A stretch of DNA of 64,000 bases, from positions 62,001 through 126,000 of the forward strand of contig SVOZ01000004.1 in the NCBI GenBank assembly GCA_015066115.1, read 5' to 3'. Below are positions 38,302 to 47,456 of this stretch, piece by piece (position 1 is the stretch's first letter; every line of letters begins with the position of its first letter). The DNA comes from Oscillospiraceae bacterium (GTDB taxonomy: Bacteria; Bacillota; Clostridia; Oscillospirales; Ruminococcaceae). Both the position numbers and the translations under genes were made by a program. The notes under the pieces were generated by a model that was given only the letters and a program-made list of their open reading frames with translations, was not told the DNA's origin and searched no databases.

Positions 38302-38502
38302 TCAGTCTTTTGATTTGTAATAAAGCATACAGTGACAATACCCTTCAAACTCGGGGTCAGCTATCTGCTTTTTAAATTCTTCGCATATGCATTTGTATTC
38401 TTCTTTTTTGGGAAGTCTGCAAGGACAATAGCCGCCCTTTTCTTTAAGGCCTTTTTTAATTTTTTCAACAACCGCCTTGTCGCTGTTTAAGGTTACTGCC
38501 AT
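38302..38502 (-). CDS. ferredoxin-thioredoxin reductase catalytic-subunit-like protein
   Basis: 66 residues with three closely placed Cys pairs: CPC in GGYCPCRLP, CIC in YKCICEEF and CHC in GYCHCMLY. This is the [4Fe-4S] plus disulfide arrangement of FTR-beta. In chloroplast and archaeal systems this unit passes electrons from ferredoxin to thioredoxin. There is no variable subunit here. It heads a two-gene unit with trxA. Confidence 0.88.
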   Translation of the reverse strand: MAVTLNSDKAVVEKIKKGLKEKGGYCPCRLPKKEEYKCICEEFKKQIADPEFEGYCHCMLYYKSKD

Positions 38503-38554
38503 ACCATCCCTCCGTTAATTTGGCATATTTTAAAAAGATTTATACTATATTAAT

Positions 38555-38583
38555 ATTATACCGTTTTTGTTTGTGTATGACAA
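38555..38583 (-). promoter_or_regulatory. promoter of the FTR-trxA unit
   Basis: Minus-strand TTGTCA (38578-38583), 17-nt spacer, TATAAT (38555-38560). Confidence 0.65.
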
Positions 38584-38633
38584 GTTTTTTTTATAAAAAG
38601 CTCCGTAATACAGTAAATATCCATATGCCTACA

Positions 38634-38662
38634 TTGACTTTTAGCGTCAAATGAGGTATTAT
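38634..38662 (+). promoter_or_regulatory. promoter of the phosphoglucomutase gene
   Basis: TTGACT (38634-38639), 17-nt spacer, TATTAT (38657-38662), followed by AGGAGGGG. Confidence 0.7.
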
Positions 38663-38690
38663 ATAATCAGTAAAAAAAGGAGGGGATATT

Positions 38691-40409
38691 GTGGAAAAGG
38701 AAATGAATTTATATAGCACTTGGGTTTCCTATCCTCTTGAAGATAAAGACCTTGTGTCTGAGCTTCAGTCCATCGAAAATGACAAAGATGCAATTTTTGA
38801 CCGCTTTTACACAGACCTTAGCTTTGGCACCGCAGGACTTCGCGGTGTGATCGGCGCAGGAACAAACAGAATGAATATCTACACCGTGCGTCGTGCAACT
38901 CAGGGAATGGCGGATATGTTAAATAACAAGAAAAAGGGCGCAAGCGTTGCCATTTCTTATGACTCACGAATAAAGTCCGACCTTTTTGCAAAAGAGGCGG
39001 CTGTGGTGCTGGCTTCTAACGGAATTAAGGTTTACTTAACAGATAGACTTATGCCTACGCCTGTTTTATCCTTCTGTGTCCGCTATTTTAATTGCGACGC
39101 AGGAATTATGATAACAGCAAGCCACAATCCTTCTGAGTACAACGGTTATAAGGCTTACGGCCCTGACGGCTGTCAGATGAATGAAAAGGATTCCGAGGAT
39201 GTTTTGCATTTTGCTGAGAAAACCGACATTTTCGGCGCAAATTGCTCGCTTTCCTTTGAAAAGGCGCTCGAGAGCAAGATGATAGAGTTTGTGGCCGACG
39301 AGGTTTATGAGGATTACTATAAAAAGGTCGAGGGCGTTTGCATTGATAAGGATGTTATCAAAAATGCCGACCTTAAAATAGTTTACACTCCGCTTAACGG
39401 AACGGGCAGAGAGCCTGTTTTAAAAATGTTTGACAAAATGGGAGTTAAAAAGGTAAGCGTTGTAAAGGAGCAGGAAATGCCTGACGGAAACTTTACTACC
39501 TGTCCTTACCCCAACCCCGAAATCAAAGAGGCGCTTGCTCTTGGCATTAAAAAGTGTGAGGATGAGGGCGCAGACCTGCTTGTTGCGACCGACCCTGATG
39601 CCGACCGTGTCGGAATCGCTGTTCGCGATGCCAGTGGCACACTTGTGCTTATGAGCGGAAACGCTGTTGGCGTTTTGCTCCTTGACTACCTTGCAAAAAG
39701 AAGAGCTGAGAAGGGCAGTATGCCTAAAGATCCTATTGCAGTTAAGTCCATTGTTACAACTGCGCTTGCAGAGAGGGTTGCCGAAAGCTACGGCATTAAA
39801 ATGATAAATGTTCTCACCGGCTTTAAGTATATCGGTGAGCAAATTCGTCTTCTTGAAGAAAAGGGCGAGGAAAACCGCTTTGTTATGGGCTATGAGGAAA
39901 GCTATGGTTATCTTTCGGGTAGCTTTGTTAGGGATAAGGACGCCGTTATCGGTTCTATCCTTATAATCGAGATGGCCTCTTACTACAAAACGCTCGGAAA
40001 ATCGCTTCTTGATGTTTACGGCGAGCTTGAAGCAAAATACGGAATACATCACCACGCGGTTGACAGCTTTACCTTTAAGGGTGCAAGCGGAATGCAAAAG
40101 ATGGCAGATATTATGACCGCGCTTCGCAATGCTCCGCCCAAAGAGCTTGCGGGACTTAAGACACTCGCTCTCAGTGACTATAAAAAATCGGTAAAAACCG
40201 ACCTTGCAAGCGGTAAGGAGGAGAAGATAGATCTTCCTTCGTCTAATGTGCTTGAGTTTTCGCTTGAAAATTCCTGCAGCCTTATTGTTCGCCCGTCGGG
40301 CACAGAGCCTAAAATCAAATTTTATTACACTGTAGTTTCGGATAGCCTTGAAAATGCCGAAAAGATTTGCGCCGCTTTAAAAGAATGCGCAAAGCAGATC
40401 GCACAGTAA
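38691..40409 (+). CDS. alpha-phosphohexomutase (phosphoglucomutase/phosphomannomutase)
   Basis: 572 residues. The active-site serine lies in TASHNPSEYNGYK near residue 143; the metal loop DPDADRVGIAV is near 303; the sugar-binding GYEESYGYLSG and the phosphate-binding RPSGTEPKIKFY at the C-terminus are all present. It interconverts hexose-1-P and hexose-6-P. The start is GTG at 38691 with AGGAGGGG upstream. A hairpin follows before the SDR gene. Confidence 0.93.
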   Translation: MEKEMNLYSTWVSYPLEDKDLVSELQSIENDKDAIFDRFYTDLSFGTAGLRGVIGAGTNRMNIYTVRRATQGMADMLNNKKKGASVAISYDSRIKSDLFAKEAAVVLASNGIKVYLTDRLMPTPVLSFCVRYFNCDAGIMITASHNPSEYNGYKAYGPDGCQMNEKDSEDVLHFAEKTDIFGANCSLSFEKALESKMIEFVADEVYEDYYKKVEGVCIDKDVIKNADLKIVYTPLNGTGREPVLKMFDKMGVKKVSVVKEQEMPDGNFTTCPYPNPEIKEALALGIKKCEDEGADLLVATDPDADRVGIAVRDASGTLVLMSGNAVGVLLLDYLAKRRAEKGSMPKDPIAVKSIVTTALAERVAESYGIKMINVLTGFKYIGEQIRLLEEKGEENRFVMGYEESYGYLSGSFVRDKDAVIGSILIIEMASYYKTLGKSLLDVYGELEAKYGIHHHAVDSFTFKGASGMQKMADIMTALRNAPPKELAGLKTLALSDYKKSVKTDLASGKEEKIDLPSSNVLEFSLENSCSLIVRPSGTEPKIKFYYTVVSDSLENAEKICAALKECAKQIAQ

Positions 40410-40411
40410 TT

Positions 40412-40439
40412 ATAAGCCGCTTTTTTAAAAGCGGCTTAT
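40412..40439 (+). terminator. hairpin after the phosphohexomutase gene
   Basis: Stem ATAAGCCGCTTTT / AAAAGCGGCTTAT, directly before the ribosome site of the SDR gene; it may be a partial terminator. Confidence 0.65.
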
Positions 40440-40457
40440 TTAAAAAGGAGACGTAAA

Positions 40458-41225
40458 ATGAAAAAGATAGCTGTTGTAACAGGTGCATCCTCTGGAATAG
40501 GCTATGAGTTTGCCATTCAGCTCGATAGAGATGAAAGCTTTGACGAAATGTGGCTTATCGCACGTCGCAAAGAAAAATTAGAGGAGCTTGCGGCTAAGTT
40601 AAAAACGCCTGCAAAGGTTGTTCCCCTTGATTTGTGCAAAATGGAAAGCTTTGATGAGTTCAAAACGCTTCTTGAAACTGAAAAGCCTGATATAAAGGTG
40701 CTTGTAAACTGTTCGGGCTTTGGAAAGTTCGGCTCATATAAGGATATCGCTGTGCCCGACGCGCTTTCTATGATCGACCTAAATTCAAGAGCCCCCGTTG
40801 CGCTGACAGAATATTCGCTTCCCTTTATGAGCGAGGGCGCAAGGATTTTGCAGGTTGCCTCAATTGCAGGCTTTCACCCGATTCCTTATTTAAATGTTTA
40901 CGCCGCAACAAAGGTTTTCCTATTAAACTATTCGCGTGCCTTAAATTACGAGCTTCGCGACAGAAAGATCACCGTTACTGCTGTTTGCCCCGGCTGGACT
41001 AAAACTCCGTTTTTTGATGTTGCCACAGAAAACGGCACCAAAAAAGAGGTCACTAAATATACAGGAATGAGAACTGCCGAGGAAATGGTTACAAAGGCGC
41101 TAAAATGCAGCCGCAAGGGAAAAGACATCGCGGTTTTGGGCCTTCAGAATAACGGCCATCGTTTTCTTGCTAAAATAGTTCCCTATTCTGCCGTTATGAG
41201 AATCTGGGATAAAATAAGAAAGTGA
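40458..41225 (+). CDS. short-chain dehydrogenase/reductase
   Basis: 255 residues. TGASSGIGYEFA (cofactor loop, near residue 8), NCSG near 91 and the catalytic Tyr-x3-Lys in YAATKVF (about 158-162) identify a classical SDR. The ARRKEKLEELA segment after the second strand suggests NADP(H). The substrate is unknown. Eleven nt separate it from the Dabb gene. Confidence 0.9.
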   Translation: MKKIAVVTGASSGIGYEFAIQLDRDESFDEMWLIARRKEKLEELAAKLKTPAKVVPLDLCKMESFDEFKTLLETEKPDIKVLVNCSGFGKFGSYKDIAVPDALSMIDLNSRAPVALTEYSLPFMSEGARILQVASIAGFHPIPYLNVYAATKVFLLNYSRALNYELRDRKITVTAVCPGWTKTPFFDVATENGTKKEVTKYTGMRTAEEMVTKALKCSRKGKDIAVLGLQNNGHRFLAKIVPYSAVMRIWDKIRK

Positions 41226-41235
41226 GGAAAACAAA

Positions 41236-41517
41236 ATGATAAGACATATAGTTTGCTGGAAGCTTGATGAGAATAACAAAAGCGAAAACATAAAGATAAT
41301 GAGGGAAAAGCTTTCTGCACTTGTCGGAAAAATTGACGGCCTTGTAAAAATCGAGGTGGGCGAGTGCTATATGGGAGCTTGGGATGCTGTGCTCAATTCC
41401 GAGTTTGAAACAAAAGAGGCGCTCGAAAGCTACCGCACCCACCCTGAGCACGTTAAGGTTGCAGACTTTATACATACCATAATGGTTGAGCGCACTGCCG
41501 CCGATTACGAGATATAA
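41236..41517 (+). CDS. Dabb-family (dimeric alpha/beta barrel) protein
   Basis: 93 residues starting MIRHIVCWKL, with VKIEVGECYMGAWDAVLNSEF and YRTHPEHVKVADFI. These are the hallmarks of the stress-responsive A/B barrel domain, which forms dimeric ferredoxin-like barrels. The physiological role is unknown. It is co-transcribed with the SDR. Confidence 0.85.
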   Translation: MIRHIVCWKLDENNKSENIKIMREKLSALVGKIDGLVKIEVGECYMGAWDAVLNSEFETKEALESYRTHPEHVKVADFIHTIMVERTAADYEI

Positions 41518-41525
41518 AAATAAAA

Positions 41526-41558
41526 CCGCTGTTGCTTTTTATGCAACAGCGGGTTTTT
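41526..41558. terminator. bidirectional terminator between Dabb and lgt genes
   Basis: 10-bp stem CCGCTGTTGC / GCAACAGCGG with a 7-nt loop and A and T flanks. Confidence 0.85.
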
Positions 41559-42349
41559 TACATTTGATTTTCTCTTTTGTCGTGTTTTAGCGAGATTATA
41601 AACAGCGCCAGCGCCGTACAGCCGATCAGTATGCTTATAAACTGTGAGGTCGAAAGAAAAAGGACAAAGCCTCGTATTTCGTCGCCTCGCAAAAACTCAT
41701 CAAAAAATCTTATACAGGCATAGCTCATAAGATATATGTAAAGCATTTTTCCTCTGAATTTTCCGCTCTTTAAAAGCTTTAATAAAACAAGGTAAAGGAT
41801 AAAATTTAAAAGCGCCTCTAAAAGCTGAACAGGGAAACGCGAAACATCGTTTACTTGAGGAACAAGCATGTTGCCGTGAGCTGTAAATCCAAAAGGGGAC
41901 TCAATTCCGTAGCAACAGCCTCCCAGGAAACAGCCGACACGCGCAATAGAATGAAATAGCGGAATAAATGGGGAGATGTTGTCAGAGTAAATAACCATGT
42001 CGAGTTTTTTTGCTTTTATATAAATAAGGCCCGCGAGGATGCTGCCTATAAGTCCGCCATAGAAAACAGAGCCGCCGAAAACAAGCTTAAAAACCTCGAA
42101 CACATCGGAAAGGTTTTTGGCACTGCCTAAAAGAGAAAGGTGATCAAGGTTGGTTATGCCGTAAAGCAGGCCTCCGCCCAAAAGGACGCCTACAGAGCAG
42201 ATAAGAAGAAAAACGATTGCTTCATTATCATCAAGTCCGAGCTTTGAGATGCGTCTGCAAAATAATAATCCGACAAGCAGCGCCCCTATTATTGCCATTA
42301 TAGCATAGGTGCCGAGCTGTCTTCCGAATATATCTATAATAGGAAACAT
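41558..42349 (-). CDS. lgt: prolipoprotein diacylglyceryl transferase
   Basis: 263-residue membrane enzyme that adds diacylglycerol to the lipobox Cys of prelipoproteins. About seven membrane segments are seen. The signature ARVGCFLGGCCYG is near residue 137, preceded by HSI where Lgt has a conserved His-Gly region. The ATG at 42347-42349 follows GGAGGAA. ApbE at 61.4 kb is one lipoprotein in the window it would modify. Confidence 0.93.
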   Translation of the reverse strand: MFPIIDIFGRQLGTYAIMAIIGALLVGLLFCRRISKLGLDDNEAIVFLLICSVGVLLGGGLLYGITNLDHLSLLGSAKNLSDVFEVFKLVFGGSVFYGGLIGSILAGLIYIKAKKLDMVIYSDNISPFIPLFHSIARVGCFLGGCCYGIESPFGFTAHGNMLVPQVNDVSRFPVQLLEALLNFILYLVLLKLLKSGKFRGKMLYIYLMSYACIRFFDEFLRGDEIRGFVLFLSTSQFISILIGCTALALFIISLKHDKRENQM

Positions 42350-42367
42350 TTTATTCCTCCTAAAGAA

Positions 42368-42392
42368 AAAAGGCGCCAAAACGGCGCCTTTT
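42368..42392 (-). terminator. terminator after the DUF4190-like gene
   Basis: 10-bp stem AAAAGGCGCC / GGCGCCTTTT with a 5-nt loop; the minus-strand T run lies toward lgt. Confidence 0.8.
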
Positions 42393-42409
42393 CTTTTTAA
42401 GTACAGAAA

Positions 42410-42763
42410 TTACATTCCTGCGCCTGCTGCTGCGATAGCACCTGCGCAAACAACTGTGCAGATAATTCCAAGAGCTGCAAATGCGGTTCCGATGATGCCG
42501 AGAACTAAGCCTGCAGTTGCAAGACCGGAAGCTTTGCCCTCTGCTTCAACTGACTTTTTGCGTCCCTTAACACCGAAAACGATACCAAGAATTGCACATA
42601 CAGTGGTAAAATACTGTACGATGGGGAACCATCCGCCAACGATTCCGAGAATGCCCAGAACTAAAGCTGCAACAGATAATCCCTTGCCGTTATCAGCGGG
42701 AGCGGGAGTCTGCTCGGGAGCGGGAGTCTGCTCAGGCATAACATTGTTGTTTTGATTTTCCAT
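42410..42763 (-). CDS. DUF4190-like membrane protein
   Basis: 117 residues. A Pro/Gln-rich N-terminus with a tandem EQTPAP repeat (residues about 10-22) is followed by the two-part membrane pattern GLSVAALVLGILGIVGGW ... GIVFGVKGRKK ... GLATAGLVLGIIGT. This is the DUF4190 arrangement. Function unknown. The ATG at 42761-42763 follows GGGTGG. Confidence 0.75.
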   Translation of the reverse strand: MENQNNNVMPEQTPAPEQTPAPADNGKGLSVAALVLGILGIVGGWFPIVQYFTTVCAILGIVFGVKGRKKSVEAEGKASGLATAGLVLGIIGTAFAALGIICTVVCAGAIAAAGAGM

Positions 42764-42908
42764 AATTAAAGCCACCCTTTCTTTAGATGTTAATAATATT
42801 TTAAAATATATGTTATAATTTGTCAATAATTATTTGAAAAGGCAGCAGATGTGTTTTTAACAAAAATTCATACGCTTTTTTAGTGAATCTGCTACTTTTA
42901 TAAAATAC

Positions 42909-42937
42909 TTGACAAATCTCTTTTAAAGTGGTATCAT
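42909..42937 (+). promoter_or_regulatory. promoter of the T-box operon
   Basis: TTGACA (42909-42914), 17-nt spacer, TATCAT (42932-42937). Confidence 0.75.
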
Positions 42938-42943
42938 TCAGAA

Positions 42944-43210
42944 AAGAGAAAATCTATGATTGGGAAGAGTAACTGTATCCGAAATGCAAAGAGAGCCGCC
43001 GATGGTGAGAGAGCGGTGATGGAAGATATGGCGAATGGACCCATGAGAGCGGCCGAAAGCGCAAAAAAGCGCAAGTAGCAGCCGACGGGACGCGCCCGTT
43101 ACAGTGCGGCTCATATTAAATGTATGAGGCAGAGCGGATAAGCAAGGCTTATCAACTTGGGTGGCACCGCAGGATCATTCCTGTCCCAAATTTTTGGGAC
43201 AGGATTTTTA
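42944..43210 (+). promoter_or_regulatory. T-box riboswitch, probable tryptophan specifier
   Basis: The conserved T-box TGGGTGGCACCGC lies at 43158-43170, followed by an intrinsic terminator (CCTGTCCCAAA / TTTGGGACAGG, 43180-43203) with a T run. Upstream a Stem I region shows AGAGTAAC and a GAGAGAGCGG distal side. In GCGAATGGACCCATGAGAG the codon TGG sits where the specifier is expected, fitting tRNA-Trp and the trpB downstream. It senses uncharged tRNA to allow read-through. Confidence 0.85.
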
Positions 43211-43227
43211 TTTTTATTGGAGGCCTT

Positions 43228-44061
43228 ATGGGTAAATTTTCAGGGCGCTTGCTTGCCTGCGATATTGACGGAACGCTTATTCTGGGCGACTATCTGCCAC
43301 AGTGCAATGTTGAAAAAATTGCCGAATTTGTAAAAGAGGGCGGGCAGTTTTGTCTTGCGTCGGGTAGAAGCGTTGATGCGGCGAGAGGGGTTTTAGAGAA
43401 AATTAAAGGGTATGTCGGCCCGTCGGTTATGACAAACGGCAATCTGATTTATGATTATAAAAATGAAAAAATCCTTTTTGGGACACCAATTCCTGATGAC
43501 GCCAAGGCGCTTATATTTGATGTGGCTGATAAATTTGCCGAGGTTGGATTAGAAATTCACAGCGGACGCGATGCCTTTATTTACAAGGATGAAAAAGAGC
43601 TTCGTGACCATCAGCTTTATGAAAACACCGCCCCGAGAATGATAGGCAGACAAGACGCCCTAAAGCTTGACATGCATAAAGCGCTTTTTACCTGCGAAAA
43701 GCCCGATGTCTTTTTAAAGATTGATGATATTTTTAAAGAAAACTGCAAAACTGCCACAACGGTTGAGGTGAGCGCCGATATATTCGGCAGAAGAAGAGTT
43801 TATCGCGAGATACTTCCTCTTGGAAACAGTAAAGCAAGTATGCTTAAAAAACTTTGCGAAATACTTTCAATAAGTGAAGATAAGTTCTTTGCGATAGGAG
43901 ATTATTACAACGACATAGCAATGCTGAAAGCGGCACACATATCGGCTTGTCCCGAAGATTCATTGGATGAGGTAAAAAAGGTGTGCGATTATCATACAGT
44001 CAAAGCACAAGACGGCGCGGTTGCCGATTTTATAGATTACTTAAGTAGTAAGGAGATATAA
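43228..44061 (+). CDS. Cof-type HAD hydrolase
   Basis: 277 residues. Motif [12 protein letters not shown], motif [12 protein letters not shown], motif [14 protein letters not shown] and motif [12 protein letters not shown] mark HAD subclass IIB, which dephosphorylates sugar phosphates or cofactors. The ATG at 43228 follows TTGGAGG; the frame continues upstream through the T-box, so that part is not coding. It is the first gene of a Trp-regulated pair, ending 2 nt before trpB. The link to tryptophan is not evident. Confidence 0.88.
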   Translation: MGKFSGRLLACDIDGTLILGDYLPQCNVEKIAEFVKEGGQFCLASGRSVDAARGVLEKIKGYVGPSVMTNGNLIYDYKNEKILFGTPIPDDAKALIFDVADKFAEVGLEIHSGRDAFIYKDEKELRDHQLYENTAPRMIGRQDALKLDMHKALFTCEKPDVFLKIDDIFKENCKTATTVEVSADIFGRRRVYREILPLGNSKASMLKKLCEILSISEDKFFAIGDYYNDIAMLKAAHISACPEDSLDEVKKVCDYHTVKAQDGAVADFIDYLSSKEI

Positions 44062-44063
44062 AT

Positions 44064-45284
44064 ATGAACTTTAAAGATGTGAATTTTGACACCTATTTTG
44101 AAAACTATCCCGACAAGGACGGATACTTCGGTAAATACGGCGGAGTGTATATCGATGATAAATTAAAGGCCGCAATGGCAGAGATCACCGAGGCGTATTA
44201 CTCGATATGTCAGTCAAGAAAGTTTATTGCCGAGCTTCGCCGCATCAGAAAAGAGTTTCAGGGCAGACCCACTCCCGTTACACATCTTGAAAGACTCTCG
44301 GATGCGCTTGGCGGCAAGGTCCAGCTTTATGCAAAGCGCGAGGACTTAAACCATTCGGGTGCGCATAAGCTCAATCACTGTATGGGTGAGGCGCTTCTTG
44401 CAAAGTATATGGGCAAGAAAAAGGTTATCGCTGAAACCGGCGCAGGCCAGCACGGCGTTGCTCTTGCTACTGCCGCCGCTTACTTTGGCTTGGAGTGCGA
44501 CATTTATATGGGCTCTGTTGATATAAAAAAGCAGGCTCCCAATGTAGCACGTATGAAAATTCTCGGCGCAAATGTTGTTGAGGTAACTCATGGGCTTCAG
44601 ACTCTAAAGGAAGCGGTCGATGCCGCGTTTGATGCTTACAGCAAGGAGTACAAGGATTCCATTTACTGCATCGGCTCGGTTTTGGGTCCTCACCCCTTTC
44701 CGATGATGGTAAGAGATTTTCAGAGCGTTGTCGGAATTGAGGCAAGAGAGCAGTTTGTTGAAATGACGGGCCATCTGCCCAGCGCGATCGTTGCCTGTGT
44801 TGGCGGCGGCTCAAATGCTATGGGTCTTTTCTCAGGATTTTTAAATGACCCCGTTGACATCTACGGAATTGAGCCTTTGGGACGCGGCGCAAAGCTTGGC
44901 GACCACGCTGCAAGCCTTAAATACGGAACCGAGGGAATTATGCATGGCTTTAACAGCATTATGCTCAAGGATGAAAATGGCGAGCCCGCTCCCGTTTATT
45001 CGGTTGCCAGCGGACTTGACTATCCCTCTTCGGGACCCGAGCACGCATTCTTGCAGGAAATTGGCAGGGTAAAGTACGATGTTATTGACGATGAGGAAAC
45101 TATCGATGCCTTCTTTAAGCTTTCGCGTCTTGAGGGAATCATTCCTGCCATTGAAAGTTCGCACGCCGTTGCTTTCGGAATGAAGCTTGCAAAACAGATG
45201 GAGCACGGCTCTGTTCTTATCAATCTCTCGGGCAGAGGCGATAAGGATATGGACTATATCATTGAAAATTACGGAATAAGATAA
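44064..45284 (+). CDS. trpB: tryptophan synthase beta chain
   Basis: 406 residues, PLP enzyme joining indole and serine. The PLP lysine is K102 in SGAHKLNHC, followed by [12 protein letters not shown], the GGGSNAMG phosphate-binding loop and [18 protein letters not shown] differs from the HKINN usual in TrpB1. No trpA or other trp gene is adjacent, so it may salvage indole. AAGGAGA precedes the ATG. Confidence 0.95.
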   Translation: MNFKDVNFDTYFENYPDKDGYFGKYGGVYIDDKLKAAMAEITEAYYSICQSRKFIAELRRIRKEFQGRPTPVTHLERLSDALGGKVQLYAKREDLNHSGAHKLNHCMGEALLAKYMGKKKVIAETGAGQHGVALATAAAYFGLECDIYMGSVDIKKQAPNVARMKILGANVVEVTHGLQTLKEAVDAAFDAYSKEYKDSIYCIGSVLGPHPFPMMVRDFQSVVGIEAREQFVEMTGHLPSAIVACVGGGSNAMGLFSGFLNDPVDIYGIEPLGRGAKLGDHAASLKYGTEGIMHGFNSIMLKDENGEPAPVYSVASGLDYPSSGPEHAFLQEIGRVKYDVIDDEETIDAFFKLSRLEGIIPAIESSHAVAFGMKLAKQMEHGSVLINLSGRGDKDMDYIIENYGIR

Positions 45285-45291
45285 CCTGCAA

Positions 45292-45323
45292 AAACCTTCC
45301 TATTAATATATAGGAAGGTTTTT
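45292..45323 (+). terminator. terminator after trpB
   Basis: 11-bp stem AAACCTTCCTA / TAGGAAGGTTT with an 8-nt AT loop and a T run. Confidence 0.85.
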
Positions 45324-45414
45324 AATATATAACAGGAGAAAAACGGCAAAAAACTGTTTGTGCAATCTGCACAAAATTTTATAAAAAAATTCTCTCGATT
45401 TTCTAAAAAAAAGC

Positions 45415-45443
45415 TTGCATTTTTTATTGACTTGTTGTATAAT
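45415..45443 (+). promoter_or_regulatory. promoter of the S10 cluster
   Basis: TTGCAT (45415-45420), 17-nt spacer, TATAAT (45438-45443). It lies about 350 nt before rpsJ, so a long leader is transcribed. Confidence 0.65.
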
Positions 45444-45449
45444 AATCAG

Positions 45450-45801
45450 GCGAGACTGCACAAGATATGCGTTGAAGCGGGAGGTTGCTGCCTGTTTGGC
45501 AGGTAATTTCCGCCGAGTATGTCCGATTTTAAACCGGGCGACATCAATACCGACACAGGTTCTGTGAATTGCAAAAGGGATGTATTATGCCGTTTTATGC
45601 CATAATGCGCCCAAAAGCAAGGTAAAAATGTTGTTCTGTCCGGAAAACTTGGGGTTGCAAGTTTTTCGGTTTTTCATTGCCCTGATGTGAAACACACGGA
45701 GCCGTGGAAAAAGAGAATAGCGGATTTATCAGTTAAAACGAGCCTAAACCCACGGAAAATTGATAACCGTTGCCCCGAAACTTATTAGGGAGGCGATTTA
45801 A
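45450..45801 (+). promoter_or_regulatory. long structured leader of the S10 operon
   Basis: About 350 nt without an ORF. Visible stems are GCGGGA ... TTCCGC enclosing CTGCC / GGCAG, ATGTC / GACAT, and ATTATG / CATAAT near 45585-45607. The last is followed by an intrinsic terminator at 45640-45674: a 12-bp stem (CCGGAAAACTTG / CAAGTTTTTCGG, one G-T) with a T5 run. Read-through is needed for rpsJ, so the leader is a candidate attenuator of the ribosomal cluster. Confidence 0.65.
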
Positions 45802-46113
45802 GTGGCAGTTACTCAGAAAATCAGAATCAGACTCAAGGGCTATGATCACCAGTTAGTTGATCAGTCGGCAGAGAAAATCGTTGAGACAGCAAGAAAGGCT
45901 GGCGCAAAGGTTTCAGGACCGATTCCTCTTCCTACTGAGAAAGAGATCGTAACCATTCTCCGTGCTGTTCATAAGTACAAGGACAGCCGTGAGCAGTTTG
46001 AGATGAGAACACACAAGAGACTGATCGACGTTGTACGTCCTTCAAACGACGTAGTAGACGCTCTGACCAAGCTCCAGCTACCTGCAGGTGTGGACATCGA
46101 AATCAAATACTAA
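45802..46113 (+). CDS. rpsJ: 30S ribosomal protein S10
   Basis: 103 residues; [18 protein letters not shown] and [12 protein letters not shown] are standard. S10 (NusE) also takes part in antitermination. First gene of the S10-spc-alpha run, starting with GTG after GGGAGG. Confidence 0.97.
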   Translation: MAVTQKIRIRLKGYDHQLVDQSAEKIVETARKAGAKVSGPIPLPTEKEIVTILRAVHKYKDSREQFEMRTHKRLIDVVRPSNDVVDALTKLQLPAGVDIEIKY

Positions 46114-46179
46114 GTTTCGATGAGCAGGTCATGTTGGCCCGAGAGGGTCAACCAATAACCAATTTTGGAGGTAGAAAAA

Positions 46180-46812
46180 ATGCAGAAAGCGATTATCGGC
46201 AAAAAGGTCGGTATGACACAGCTCTTTGATGAAAAGGGCAAGGTAGTTCCTGTTACTGTTGTAGAAGCAGGCCCCTGTGTTGTCGTCATGAAGAAGACAA
46301 TCGAAAACGACGGTTATGAAGCCGTGCAGTTCGGTTTTGGCGATGCAAAGGAAAAGAATGTCAACCGTCCCAGAAAAGGACATTTTGCAAAGGCAAATGT
46401 TGCAAACAAGAAAACACTCAGAGAATTCCGTTTTGAAAACTGTGAAGCAGTAAACGTAGGCGACATCATTAAGGCTGACGCCTTTGTTATCGGCGATAAG
46501 GTAGACGTTGTCGGAACCAGCAAGGGTAAAGGCTACGCCGGCGTTATCAAAAGACACGGTTTTGCAAGACTTAAGGAAACTCACGGTACAGGCCCTGTTC
46601 ACCGTCACGCAGGTTCAAACGGCGCTTGTTCCGATCCTTCAAGAGTTATGAAGGGCAAGAAGCTCCCCGGCCACATGGGCGCAAACAGAGTTACTGTCCA
46701 GAACCTTGAAGTAGTTAAGGTAGACGTTGAAAACAATCTCATCGCTCTCAAGGGTGCAATCCCCGGTCCCAAGAATGGAATCGTTTGCATCTCTGACAGC
46801 GTTAAGGCGTAA
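46180..46812 (+). CDS. rplC: 50S ribosomal protein L3
   Basis: 210 residues from [16 protein letters not shown] to the SDSVKA end. The ATG at 46180 follows TGGAGGT; an upstream in-frame ATG overlaps that site. L3 lies near the peptidyl-transferase centre. Confidence 0.97.
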   Translation: MQKAIIGKKVGMTQLFDEKGKVVPVTVVEAGPCVVVMKKTIENDGYEAVQFGFGDAKEKNVNRPRKGHFAKANVANKKTLREFRFENCEAVNVGDIIKADAFVIGDKVDVVGTSKGKGYAGVIKRHGFARLKETHGTGPVHRHAGSNGACSDPSRVMKGKKLPGHMGANRVTVQNLEVVKVDVENNLIALKGAIPGPKNGIVCISDSVKA

Positions 46813-46829
46813 GGGAAGGAGGAAGCACA

Positions 46830-47456
46830 ATGCCACAGGTTAAAGTTTTTGATATGGCAGGCAATGAGGTTTCCAAAATGAGACTGTCCAAAACTGTATT
46901 CGGCATCGAGCCCAACACTGCAGTTATGCATGAGGCAGTTGTAAATTACCTCGCCAACCAGAGACAAGGCACCCAGTCGACCCTCACCAGAACAGAGGTT
47001 AGAGGCGGCGGAAGAAAGCCTTGGAGACAGAAGGGCACAGGACACGCACGTCAGGGTTCGATCCGCGCTCCCCAGTGGAGACACGGTGGTATCGCTCTCG
47101 GCCCCAAACCCCGCGATTACAGATATTCGCTCAACAAGAAGGTCAGAAAGCTCGCTATTCTTTCTGCCCTTTCAAGCAAGGTTCTTGATAAGGATCTTGT
47201 AGTTGTTGACAAGATTTCCTTTGAGGAGATCAAAACAAAGAAGATGGTTGAGATGCTTAAGGCTCTCGGCGCTGACAAAAAGGCTCTCATTGTTATGCCT
47301 GCTGTTGATGAAAAGGTTATCAAGAGCGCAGCAAACATCCCCGGAGTTACCACCGCGCTTTACAACACCATCTGCACCTATGACATCTTAAATCACGATA
47401 AGCTCATCTTAGCAAAGGATGCAGCACTCAAAATTCAGGAGGTGTATGATAAATGA
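46830..47456 (+). CDS. rplD: 50S ribosomal protein L4
   Basis: 208 residues with the exit-tunnel loop (GGGRKPWRQKGTGHARQGS). In E. coli L4 represses the S10 operon through its leader; whether it does so here is open. It overlaps rplW by 4 nt. Confidence 0.97.
   Translation: MPQVKVFDMAGNEVSKMRLSKTVFGIEPNTAVMHEAVVNYLANQRQGTQSTLTRTEVRGGGRKPWRQKGTGHARQGSIRAPQWRHGGIALGPKPRDYRYSLNKKVRKLAILSALSSKVLDKDLVVVDKISFEEIKTKKMVEMLKALGADKKALIVMPAVDEKVIKSAANIPGVTTALYNTICTYDILNHDKLILAKDAALKIQEVYDK

Noticed and set aside
43120..43227. Upstream extension of the HAD gene by 36 codons
   Set aside because: The extension covers the T-box motif and terminator; the ATG at 43228 has its own AGG-rich ribosome site.
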